A DNA stretch of 10,401 nucleotides from Motiliproteus sp041586615 (GCA_041586615.1 JBFGZS010000079.1:1-10401), one strand, 5' to 3'; shown: positions 1 to 5,897, counted from the stretch's first letter. The notes: a model not told the origin generated them from the letters alone. Numbers and translations: made by a program.

Positions 1-2
1 CC

Positions 3-785
3 GTGATGCATAACCATTACCACATCGTCTTCCATATCGACCGTGACAGAGCTGAGCGCTGGGAGCCCGCCGAGGTGATCCGCCGTTGGCACAAACTCTT
101 CTCCGGTACGGCTTTGACCCATCGCTACCTCAAGGATGAACCGATGTCCCGCGCCGAATTACAGGCGGTCGATGACCGGATCAGTCAGTGGCGCGCTCGG
201 CTGATGGATATCAGCTGGTTTATGCGCTGCCTCAATGAAGCCATTGCCCGTCGAGCCAACCGGGAGGATGACTGCACGGGGAGATTCTGGGAGGGACGCT
301 TTAAGTCCCAGGCCTTACTGGACGAAAAGGCCCTGGCTGCCTGTTTGGCCTATGTCGATCTGAATCCCATCCGTGCCGGTATCGCCAACACGGCAGAGAC
401 GTCTGATTTCACCAGTATTCAGGAGCGCATCACAAAGGCAAAAAAGACAGAAGGGTCGAACCCAACCCACCTGTTACCCTTCGTCGGCAATCCAGGGCTA
501 GCAATGCCTAAGGGGCTACCCTTTAGCCTCAAGGACTACTTAGAGCTGGTCGACTGGACCGGCCGCGCTATCAGGGACGACAAGCGTGGCGCCATCCCCC
601 AAAACCTACCGCCAATACTAGAGCGCCTGCAAATCAGCAAGAAACAGTGGCTGCAGACGAGCCGGCATTTCGAAAGCCGGTTCAAAGGGCTGGTCGGCGC
701 TGTCGAGGTACTTAAAGCCACCTGTCACAAACTAGGCTATCGGCGAACACCCTGTCTTGGTGCTTGCCAGGCGCTGCTTAGCTGA
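3..785 (+). CDS. REP-associated tyrosine transposase (RayT / IS200-like Y1 family), 5' truncated by window
   Basis: This is a single-strand DNA transposase of the HUH/Y1 superfamily, the RayT branch that is associated with REP palindromes. The visible part has 260 residues. The HUH metal-binding motif appears at once as His-Tyr-His (residues 5-7, in an M-H-N-H-Y-H-I-V-F context). The family block GRFWEGRFKSQ lies at about 93-103, and the likely nucleophilic tyrosine is Y117 in AYVDLNPIRAG. The C-terminal third (LPFSLKDYLELVDWTGRAI and after) resembles the extension seen in marine gammaproteobacterial members. In this family about 50-60 residues normally precede the HUH motif, so the real start lies left of the window and the GTG/ATG at 3-8 is internal. 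The frame is intact to its TGA stop. Short repeats follow downstream. Whether it moves DNA or only processes REP-like repeats cannot be told from sequence. Confidence 0.88.
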   Translation: MMHNHYHIVFHIDRDRAERWEPAEVIRRWHKLFSGTALTHRYLKDEPMSRAELQAVDDRISQWRARLMDISWFMRCLNEAIARRANREDDCTGRFWEGRFKSQALLDEKALAACLAYVDLNPIRAGIANTAETSDFTSIQERITKAKKTEGSNPTHLLPFVGNPGLAMPKGLPFSLKDYLELVDWTGRAIRDDKRGAIPQNLPPILERLQISKKQWLQTSRHFESRFKGLVGAVEVLKATCHKLGYRRTPCLGACQALLS

Positions 786-866
786 GCACCACTCTTTTTA
801 ATAATCCGAAGCAGAGCCCTCTGGGGATTTCGCATGCCCAGGATCCGCCGCATTAAGCCGTTTTTC

Positions 867-1004
867 CGCCGCTTCATTCTCGGATAGGGAAAAATCCATA
901 AAAATGGGACCCCTGAGTCATTGTGCTCAAGTTTTAGTCATTTTTACTCGCTGCGAATTCTAATGGGTGTCCTGATAATTCCTCGCCGCTTCATTCTCGG
1001 ATAG
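867..1004 (+). repeat. 21-base direct repeat pair (867-887 and 984-1004)
   Basis: Two identical 21-base copies with the core CCGCTTCATTCTCGGATAG lie 117 bases apart. The second copy sits directly between repeat copy 1 (963-982) and copy 2 (1013-1034) of the GGGTGTCC family. The sequences just after the two copies differ (GGAAAAATCC against CGAATTTTA), so the match is limited to this block plus scattered bases. It may be a duplicated flank left by insertion of the shorter repeats, or part of a larger non-autonomous element. Confidence 0.8.
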
Positions 1005-1090
1005 CGAATTTTATTGGGTGTCCTGATAATTCCTATTGGGTGTCCTGATAATTCGCGCTGATAATTCGCGATGGGTGTCCTGATAATTTC
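963..1090 (+). repeat. Cluster of four GGGTGTCCTGATAATTC repeats with fragments
   Basis: Four copies of AT(T)GGGTGTCCTGATAATTC are visible at 963-982, 1013-1034, 1035-1054 and 1071-1090, the last ending AATTTC. Copies 2 and 3 are directly adjacent with a 22-base period. Partial copies of the tail (CTGATAATTC) occur at 1058-1067 and 1090-1099. The cluster is framed by GCGAATT at 953-959 and 1004-1010 and by its reverse complement AATTCGC at 1050-1056 and 1063-1069. The unit therefore looks like a short element with inverted GAATT/AATTC ends, partly nested in itself. Lying downstream of a RayT gene, these are candidate REP-like substrates of that transposase; this link is inference. Confidence 0.75.
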
Positions 1091-1216
1091 TGATAATTCT
1101 GATTTCTGGGCTCAGGCTGTCAACATCCATGGATCGACTGGTGGCTATTCACACGATGCGGCTCAGGCTAGCGGTACCGGTGCTCCGAGATGATTGCCCC
1201 ACAGCCGCTCACAGAG

Positions 1217-1239
1217 TTATCCACAGAAGCTGTGGATGA
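1217..1239. other. Inverted pair of DnaA-box-like sequences (hairpin)
   Basis: A perfect TTATCCACA (1217-1225, plus strand) is followed after five bases by TGTGGATGA (1231-1239), whose complement TCATCCACA differs from the consensus box at one base. Together they form a perfect inverted repeat ATCCACAG/CTGTGGAT (1219-1226 and 1230-1237) around a 3-base centre. It could be a DnaA binding site, a regulator operator about 120 bases upstream of the Lrp-type gene, or a chance palindrome. A second perfect TTATCCACA lies at 1924-1932, inside the transporter gene. Confidence 0.45.
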
Positions 1240-1294
1240 TCTCAAGCGTTCTTTGCTGGCTTTCAATAACCGCGTTAAACGCTGCTGTTCTGGG

Positions 1295-1323
1295 TTGTTG
1301 GGCGGCTTGTGCAGCGCTAGTAT
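1295..1323 (+). promoter_or_regulatory. Weak candidate sigma-70 promoter for the Lrp-type gene
   Basis: TTGTTG (1295-1300) and TAGTAT (1318-1323) are separated by 17 bases. Each matches the consensus only partly (3 of 6 and 4 of 6). If used, transcription would begin near 1330, leaving a leader of about 30 bases that contains the AGGA at 1345-1348. This is the best candidate by position but a poor one by sequence. Confidence 0.2.
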
Positions 1324-1360
1324 CGTTATCTTCAGCGCACTCATAGGAATCTGCCCAGCC

Positions 1361-1822
1361 ATGCTCGACACCATAAACCGCAAACTTCTGCTGGCCCTGC
1401 AGGAGAATGCGCGTATCTCCTTTGCCGAACTCGGTAAGCGGGTCCACTTGTCGGCACCCGCGGTGGCGGAGCGGGTGCGCAAACTGGAGCAGGGCGGTGT
1501 TATCCGTGGTTACGGGGTCGAGGTGGATCTGGATCTGGATCGGGTCGGCTATCCCATTGTCGCCTTGGTGCAATGCACGGTGTTTCGCGCCAAAGAGAAG
1601 CGCTTCAAGACTCTGATGCTGGACGTGGCGGAGGTTGTTGAGTGCTACAACGTTACCGGTGAGCAGGCCTTCGTCGTGAAGGTGGCCGTACCGACTATGG
1701 GACGGTTGGATGAGATCCTTGAGTTATTCTGCACCCTGAGTGATACCCACACCCAGGTCGTGTTGCCCAAGCCTCGTCACCGGGTCTTGCCGGCCAGCTT
1801 CGAGACACCGGCGTGTGACTGA
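1361..1822 (+). CDS. Lrp/AsnC family transcriptional regulator
   Basis: This 153-residue protein is a feast/famine-type DNA-binding regulator. An N-terminal winged helix-turn-helix (about residues 3-50: LDTINRKLLLALQENARIS, then the recognition-helix region LSAPAVAERVRKLEQGGVI) is joined to a C-terminal RAM ligand-sensing fold (about 64-138). The RAM turn reads NVTGEQAFVVKV (97-108), where many members have an acidic residue in place of the alanine, so effector preference may differ. The length is typical of the family. The start at 1361 was chosen because Lrp homology begins with MLDTINRK and AGGA lies 12 bases upstream; the frame is open back to 1190, but those codons look non-coding. The gene is convergent with the EamA transporter, 76 bases away, with no clear terminator between. 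Regulation of that transporter (possibly amino-acid export) is conceivable but not shown. Confidence 0.9.
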   Translation: MLDTINRKLLLALQENARISFAELGKRVHLSAPAVAERVRKLEQGGVIRGYGVEVDLDLDRVGYPIVALVQCTVFRAKEKRFKTLMLDVAEVVECYNVTGEQAFVVKVAVPTMGRLDEILELFCTLSDTHTQVVLPKPRHRVLPASFETPACD

Positions 1823-1898
1823 GTCCCCTTGCTGTCGCGAATCGGTGTGGCACGGGCCGTTCTAAAGGCGGTGCGTAACGACCAGTGCCTCCGCGTTT

Positions 1899-2795
1899 CT
1901 ATCCGCGTTGCGCTGCCAGCGCGTTATCCACAGGTTTACGGCTCGGCCACTGGCTGACCAGCATGCCCGCCAGCATTAAACCACAGCCCAGAAATTGTTT
2001 GGCGCCCAGGGTTTCATCCAGCAGCCACCAGCCGCCGATCACGGCGAAGACCGCTTCGGTCGAGAGGATCAATGCCGTGACGCTGGGTTCGACCTTGCGC
2101 TGGGCAATAATTTGCAGGGTGAAGGCGATACCGCTGGAGGCGATGCCGGCGTACAGCAGTGGAAGCAGTGCCGCTTCGTAACCGGTCAGCGTCGGTGTTT
2201 CATACAGGGCTGCTGCGATGATCGCCAGCACCGCTGCGACGGCAAACTGACTAATGGCTAGACTGACGGCGTCCACCTTGCGTGATAACCAGCCTATCAG
2301 TAAGACGTGTGCCGTCCAGAAAAGCGCGCCGATCAATTCCAGCAGGTCGCCCTGATTGATCGAGAAATCGGGGCCGATCGACAAGCTGTACAGGCCGACC
2401 AGCGCCAACACAACGCCGGCCCAGGTCTGCGGGCTGCTGCTCTGGCCCAGCAGCATGGCGACGATGGGCACCATGACGATATACATGCCGGTGATAAATC
2501 CGGCGTTACCGGCCGTGGTATGCAACAGGCCGATCTGCTGAAAACTGAAACCGGCAAACAGAATCGTACCGGCGACCACGCCGCCCAACCACAACGTCTT
2601 GCCGTGGGGGATCTGAGATGGGTTTTTGCGCCGCATCAGTAACCAGAGGGGCGCCAACGACAAGGCACCGAAGAGGAAGCGGGCCGCGTTGAAACTGTGC
2701 GGCCCCAGGTGTTCCATACCGGTACTCTGCGCAACAAAGGCAAAGCCCCAGATCGCGGCAACGCCGACCAGCAAGAGATGAGAAGGGGTGATCAT
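1899..2795 (-). CDS. EamA/DMT superfamily transporter
   Basis: This is an inner-membrane drug/metabolite transporter of 298 residues. Two EamA repeats are visible (about 7-140 and 150-283) with some ten hydrophobic segments, roughly at 7-24, 34-54, 69-85, 95-116, 124-141, 150-169, 178-197, 207-227, 238-258 and 266-283. Typical family stretches include AAIWGFAFVAQ near the N-terminus, NAARFLFGAL, TAGNAGFITGMYIVMVPI, and LILSTEAVFAVIGGWWLLDE in the second repeat. The start at 2795 is preferred over 2834: AGGA lies ten bases upstream, and the 13 extra residues add no family similarity. Substrate cannot be assigned; members export amino acids, nucleosides or other small metabolites. The C-terminal codons contain a TTATCCACA sequence (1924-1932), explained by coding. 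Confidence 0.92.
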   Translation of the reverse strand: MITPSHLLLVGVAAIWGFAFVAQSTGMEHLGPHSFNAARFLFGALSLAPLWLLMRRKNPSQIPHGKTLWLGGVVAGTILFAGFSFQQIGLLHTTAGNAGFITGMYIVMVPIVAMLLGQSSSPQTWAGVVLALVGLYSLSIGPDFSINQGDLLELIGALFWTAHVLLIGWLSRKVDAVSLAISQFAVAAVLAIIAAALYETPTLTGYEAALLPLLYAGIASSGIAFTLQIIAQRKVEPSVTALILSTEAVFAVIGGWWLLDETLGAKQFLGCGLMLAGMLVSQWPSRKPVDNALAAQRG

Positions 2796-3078
2796 GATGG
2801 TGGATTCCTGATAAACCGATACGCGCCCAATCACAGGCGTTGATGTCGCGGTTATTTTAACGGGAACCGGTGAACCACAGACAGTGATTGGCTAACGATT
2901 TAAAGGTTGTTTTCCTATAAAGCAACGGCGATTTGCCTGGCTTGCTTACGAATCAAAAGTATTGACTGGGGGCCGTCGGCAGAGGCCCTTCCTTAGAGAC
3001 TAGCCGCTTGCTCACAGAGGCGTCGCTGCGATCCTTTTTATTCGGTATCCTAACAAGGCCGCATCGAGCGGATATCAC

Positions 3079-3124
3079 TATTAAGGCGATATTTTTTGCT
3101 CGGTATTACGTTACCGCCTTAATA
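3079..3124. promoter_or_regulatory. Perfect 10-base inverted repeat upstream of ytoQ
   Basis: TATTAAGGCG (3079-3088) is the exact reverse complement of CGCCTTAATA (3115-3124), with 26 bases between. Within the loop CGGTA (3101-3105) can pair with TACCG (3112-3116), which competes with the outer stem for two bases, so two mutually exclusive folds are possible. The structure ends 82 bases before the ytoQ start. It may be an operator for a dimeric regulator, a leader RNA structure, or the remnant of a small mobile repeat; the sequence does not decide. Confidence 0.4.
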
Positions 3125-3192
3125 ATCGCGTTGCTGAAAATATAGACATTGTCGCCGACGATCGGAGCAGCCGGTTGGCCAGAACATGAACC

Positions 3193-3198
3193 TGAGGA
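3193..3198 (+). promoter_or_regulatory. Ribosome binding site that fixes the ytoQ start
   Basis: TGAGGA lies seven bases before the ATG at 3206, a near-ideal Shine-Dalgarno position. The alternative upstream start at 3149 has no such site and would add 19 residues not seen in the family. Confidence 0.75.
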
Positions 3199-3205
3199 TA
3201 ACGAG

Positions 3206-3646
3206 ATGCGTTTAACTGTTTACCTGTCCGGTGAGATTCACACCGATTGGCGCGCCGAGATCGAGGCGGGAGCCAAGAAGAAAGGCCTGGATATTCACTT
3301 TACCTCTGCGGTGACCGATCACGCGGCCAGTGATGCTGCCGGGGATGTGCTGGGCGCTGAAGAGAAACCTTTCTGGCGCGACCATCAGTCCGCCAAGGTG
3401 AACGCCATCCGCACCCAGACATTGATCGAGCAGTGCGATCTGGCAGTGATTCGCTTCGGCGATAAATATAAACAATGGAATGCCGCTTTCGACGCCGGTT
3501 ACTGTGCCGCACTGGATACGCCATACATCACCCTGCATGGCGAGGAGATCGTTCACCCGCTGAAAGAAGTGGATACCGCCGCTAAGGCCTGGGCGACCAG
3601 CACCGACCAGGTGGTGGAGTTGTTGGCGTACATTGCCAAGGCGTGA
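3206..3646 (+). CDS. ytoQ: YtoQ family protein
   Basis: This 146-residue soluble protein matches what I know of the YtoQ family named after Bacillus subtilis. It opens with MRLTVYLSGEIHTDWR (1-16), then has the conserved block RTQTLIEQCDLAVIRFGDKYKQWNAAFDAG in the middle and an IHPL-like element (IVHPLKEVDTAAKAW) near the C-terminus. The early L-S-G-E-I motif, the FGDKYKQWN segment and the alternating strand/helix pattern recall nucleoside 2-deoxyribosyltransferase-like or TIR-related Rossmann folds, but that fold relation is my inference. I know of no established reaction for the family. Length is normal and the frame intact. It stands alone between divergent and convergent neighbours, so context gives no functional clue. 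Confidence 0.87.
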   Translation: MRLTVYLSGEIHTDWRAEIEAGAKKKGLDIHFTSAVTDHAASDAAGDVLGAEEKPFWRDHQSAKVNAIRTQTLIEQCDLAVIRFGDKYKQWNAAFDAGYCAALDTPYITLHGEEIVHPLKEVDTAAKAWATSTDQVVELLAYIAKA

Positions 3647-3721
3647 TTCACACGGACGGTTGCGGTTACATTGACCGGGGGTGGGATCAATGCCGCTGAC
3701 GTTGTCGACGGGCACCTACCC

Positions 3722-3745
3722 AAGCCGAAGCCGAAGCGCTTCGGC
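3722..3745. terminator. Possible hairpin terminator between convergent ytoQ and hydrolase genes
   Basis: GCCGAAGCGCTTCGGC (3730-3745) is a perfect 16-base palindrome, preceded by another AAGCCGAAG copy (3722-3730) that can pair with CTTCGGC (3739-3745) instead. It lies in the 184-base gap between two convergent genes, where a bidirectional terminator is expected. The plus strand continues GGTTT and lacks a real U-tract, so intrinsic termination would be weak. Confidence 0.35.
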
Positions 3746-3754
3746 GGTTTACCG

Positions 3755-3764
3755 CCCCCCCCCC
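3755..3764 (+). repeat. Run of ten C residues
   Basis: An uninterrupted C10 tract directly follows a small GCGGT-TT-ACCGC hairpin (3744-3755) in the ytoQ/hydrolase gap. It is non-coding as annotated. Such tracts are prone to slippage and to sequencing length error. Confidence 0.85.
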
Positions 3765-3830
3765 TTCCGCCATCGACGGCGTGTTCCGAGCAGGCAATCT
3801 CCAGCATGAGCATGTCAGTGCCGTGCCGGG

Positions 3831-4772
3831 TTACACCTGCCAATGCTTGTCGAGCCAGGTGAGCATGCTCGCGCGTATCGGCGCCGACTCATTGGCCAGT
3901 TGGTGACGTCCTTGCGGAAGTCGCAACAGCTGTAACGCGGGGAATTTTTCCTGCAGGACAGGAATGTTGTAACGCCAGTCGACGGTGCTGTCTTCTTCGC
4001 CCTGCACAACCAGCACCTTGGCGGACAGAGGGGGCAAGGCAAGAAACTGCGGATGCCAGTCACGCAGCGCACTGACCCAGGCGACCGAGACATGGCGGCT
4101 TTGTAACGGGTCCCGTTCTTTGAGGAAGGTCAGGAAGCGGGCGTCATGACTGTTGAGGGCGAAAGAGCGTGGCACCTGTGTCAGCATGGGCCGCAGCAGG
4201 CTATGGAGCAGCTTAATGCCTTGCCAGCCCGCGGGTTGTACCAGCGGGGCCAGCAGTACGACGCCGGCCTTCGGTGGCTGTTGGTGACGCAGCAGATAAT
4301 CGCTGATGATGGCGCCGCCGGTGCTTTGTCCCATCAGGTGCAAGGGACGGGGCATCTGCTGGTGACCGAGGTCGATCAGCCCTTGCAAGACGTCTTGGTA
4401 CTGTACAAAACTGTCGATAGCGCCGGTGGTGCCCGATGAGAGCCCGTGTCCAGGCAGGTCGAACGCCAGCACCGCCAGCCCGCGCTGCAGGGCGTAGCGG
4501 ATCAGGTGGCCGTAGAGCGCATGGTGATCGTGATAACCATGCACCAGCAGAAGGGTGCCGCGGGGGGGATCGGGTTGCTTGGGGATAAAGCGGTGTACGG
4601 CGATGCGAAAACCGGCCAGCTCGACATACCCCATCTGTTGCTGGACGTTATCGCAAAGTAGTCGGTAATAGTGGCAGAACAGGGTTTCTGCCTTGGTGAG
4701 TCCGAACGGCGTTGCGCCGGTTAGCGGTCGCAGTTGGTCGCGCAGTTGCTGGGGGTTAAAGAGCTCCGGCAT
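3831..4772 (-). CDS. Alpha/beta hydrolase, lysophospholipase / serine aminopeptidase S33-like
   Basis: This 313-residue protein belongs to the alpha/beta-hydrolase fold (Hydrolase_4 type, often labelled lysophospholipase). A helical N-terminal stretch of about 65 residues precedes the core. The core shows LLLVHGYHDH (75-83, oxyanion-hole HG), FDLPGHGLSSG (104-114), the nucleophile elbow GQSTG with Ser150, the probable acid Asp261 in VVQGEEDSTVD, and His290 in LPQGRHQL. No signal peptide is seen, so it is probably cytoplasmic or peripheral to the membrane. The likely substrate is a lipid or other ester, but it cannot be fixed from sequence. The ribosome binding site is weak (AGG, eight bases upstream). 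The gene starts 24 bases past the fba terminator T-tract, leaving almost no room for its own promoter. Confidence 0.88.
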   Translation of the reverse strand: MPELFNPQQLRDQLRPLTGATPFGLTKAETLFCHYYRLLCDNVQQQMGYVELAGFRIAVHRFIPKQPDPPRGTLLLVHGYHDHHALYGHLIRYALQRGLAVLAFDLPGHGLSSGTTGAIDSFVQYQDVLQGLIDLGHQQMPRPLHLMGQSTGGAIISDYLLRHQQPPKAGVVLLAPLVQPAGWQGIKLLHSLLRPMLTQVPRSFALNSHDARFLTFLKERDPLQSRHVSVAWVSALRDWHPQFLALPPLSAKVLVVQGEEDSTVDWRYNIPVLQEKFPALQLLRLPQGRHQLANESAPIRASMLTWLDKHWQV

Positions 4773-4795
4773 CGGGCAGGCCTGGGAAAAGGGAG

Positions 4796-4821
4796 ATAAA
4801 AGAGCGCCGCGAAGGCGCTCT
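4796..4821 (-). terminator. Intrinsic terminator of the tkt-epd-pgk-fba cluster
   Basis: Read on the minus strand, AGAGCGCC and GGCGCTCT form a perfect 8-base GC-rich stem around a TTCGC loop (stem 4801-4808 and 4814-4821), immediately followed by TTTATC. The stem begins 11 bases after the fba stop codon. The shape and position are those of a Rho-independent terminator and mark the end of the carbon-metabolism transcript. Confidence 0.88.
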
Positions 4822-4832
4822 CGTGGCCCGGA

Positions 4833-5897
4833 TCAGTTGACCTGGGCGTCCAGCTTGCCAGCGGCGTACAGATCGGCCATATCTTCCAGCGAGATGGCAC
4901 GGATTTTCGACGCGTGACCGGCAGAACCAAAGGCTTCGTAGCGGGCGATACAGATGTCTGTCATCGCCTGCATGGTCTTCGCCAGGTATTTGCGCGGGTC
5001 GAACTCGGCGGGGTTCTCGGCCAGGAAGCGACGAATCGCACCGGTAGAGGCCAGGCGCAGGTCGGTATCAATATTGACCTTGCGCACACCGTATTTGATC
5101 CCTTCAACGATCTGCTCAACCGGCACACCGTAGGTTTCAGGGATGGCTCCGCCATGTTCGTTGATCACGGCCAGCCACTCCTGGGGAACGGAGGAGGAAC
5201 CGTGCATCACCAGGTGGGTGTTAGGCAGGCGCTGGTGGATCTTTTTGATGGTGTCGATGGACAGGACGTCGCCGGTAGGCGGGCGCGTGAACTTGTAGGC
5301 GCCGTGGCTGGTGCCGCAGGCGATCGCCAGGGCATCGACGTTGGTGCGTTTTACAAAGTCAGCGGCTTCGTCGGGATCGGTCAGCATCTGGTCGTGGGAC
5401 AGGATGCCCTCGGCGCCGACGCCATCTTCTTCACCGGCCTGACCGGTTTCCAGCGAGCCCAGGCAGCCCAGTTCGCCTTCGACGGATACGCCACAGGCGT
5501 GGGCCATTTCAACGGTGCGACGGGTCACGTCGACATTATACTCGTAGTCGCTGGGGGTCTTGCCATCATCACGTAACGATCCGTCCATCATGACCGAAGA
5601 GAAGTTCAGCTGGATGGAGCGCTGGCAGATGGCCGGTGAGGTACCGTGATCCTGGTGCATGCAGACCGGGATATGGGGGAACTCGTCGATGGCTGCTTCG
5701 ATCATATGACGCAGGAAGTTGGAGCCGGCATATTTTCGAGCACCCGCGGAGGCCTGCACGATCACCGGACTATCGGTCTTGGCAGCGGCTTCCATGATGG
5801 CGCGCATCTGCTCCAGGTTGTTGACGTTAAATGCGGGGATGCCGTAGTTAAATTCTGCGGCATGGTCCAGCAGTTGCCGCATGCTGATCAGAGCCAT
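4833..5897 (-). CDS. fba: Class II fructose-1,6-bisphosphate aldolase (Calvin-type subfamily)
   Basis: This zinc-dependent cytoplasmic aldolase interconverts fructose 1,6-bisphosphate with dihydroxyacetone phosphate and glyceraldehyde 3-phosphate in glycolysis and gluconeogenesis. Its 354 residues match the usual length of the Pseudomonas-type enzyme. Visible elements are IPAFNVNNLEQ (20-30), HQDHG (81-85, catalytic Asp83 and zinc ligand His84), VEGELG (139-144), GTSHGAYK with His198, VMHGSSSVP with zinc ligand His232, and the phosphate-binding VNIDTDLR region. The start at 5897 was chosen because GAGG lies six bases upstream and the family begins MALISMRQLLDHA; the GTG at 5909 overlaps that binding site. 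It is last in the cluster, 121 bases after pgk, and is followed by a strong terminator. Hairpins in the pgk-fba gap suggest its level may be adjusted separately. Confidence 0.97.
   Translation of the reverse strand: MALISMRQLLDHAAEFNYGIPAFNVNNLEQMRAIMEAAAKTDSPVIVQASAGARKYAGSNFLRHMIEAAIDEFPHIPVCMHQDHGTSPAICQRSIQLNFSSVMMDGSLRDDGKTPSDYEYNVDVTRRTVEMAHACGVSVEGELGCLGSLETGQAGEEDGVGAEGILSHDQMLTDPDEAADFVKRTNVDALAIACGTSHGAYKFTRPPTGDVLSIDTIKKIHQRLPNTHLVMHGSSSVPQEWLAVINEHGGAIPETYGVPVEQIVEGIKYGVRKVNIDTDLRLASTGAIRRFLAENPAEFDPRKYLAKTMQAMTDICIARYEAFGSAGHASKIRAISLEDMADLYAAGKLDAQVN

Larger units (their letters stand above)
786..1360. other. Gene-free, repeat-rich region between transposase and Lrp-type regulator
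   Basis: No reading frame here looks like a gene. The frame that opens at 1190 merely extends the regulator gene upstream and its first 57 codons do not resemble the family. The left half is AT-rich and carries repeats: a 21-base direct repeat (867-887 and 984-1004) and the GGGTGTCCTGATAATTC family (963-1090). A 10-base direct repeat GGCTCAGGCT occurs at 1109-1118 and 1160-1169. The right half carries the DnaA-box palindrome (1217-1239) and a possible weak promoter (1295-1323). A small palindrome CAGAG-CC-CTCTG lies just after the transposase, but it lacks a U-tract and I do not call it a terminator. Confidence 0.7.
2796..3205. other. Divergent intergenic region between the transporter and ytoQ
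   Basis: About 410 bases without a convincing gene; it must carry promoters for both flanking genes. I see no strong sigma-70 promoter. Weak -10-like boxes are TAAAAT on the minus strand (2854-2859, toward the transporter) and TATAAA on the plus strand (2916-2921, toward ytoQ), neither with a good -35. A GGGCC/GGCCC hairpin (2970-2974 and 2984-2988) and a long inverted repeat (3079-3124) are present. TCGGTAT occurs twice (3042-3048 and 3100-3106). Confidence 0.5.

Noticed and set aside
963..1090. CRISPR array
   Set aside because: Spacing is irregular, two copies are directly adjacent, and there are no unique spacers of constant length or cas genes.
953..1239. Plasmid-type replication origin (iterons plus DnaA boxes)
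   Set aside because: No replication initiator gene or partition genes are visible and the surroundings are chromosomal housekeeping genes. Kept only as a low-weight idea in the findings.
1190..1360. Upstream in-frame extension of the Lrp-type gene to an ATG at 1190 (57 extra residues)
   Set aside because: The extra residues do not resemble the family, no ribosome binding site was found there, and the stretch holds the DnaA-box palindrome. The ATG at 1361 has AGGA upstream and fits family length.
1823..1898. Terminator between the convergent Lrp-type and transporter genes
   Set aside because: Only short imperfect stems (GGCAC/GTGCC) and no U-tract on either strand.
1924..1932. Second perfect TTATCCACA DnaA box
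   Set aside because: It lies inside the transporter coding sequence and is explained by the codons for Pro-Val-Asp-Asn; single and unpaired, so not listed as a feature.
3149..3205. Longer ytoQ start at 3149
   Set aside because: The 19 extra residues are not family-like, whereas TGAGGA sits seven bases before the ATG at 3206.
4914..5576. 220-codon open frame on the plus strand opposite fba
   Set aside because: It is the antisense shadow of the GC-rich, codon-biased fba gene; no recognisable domain or ribosome binding site.
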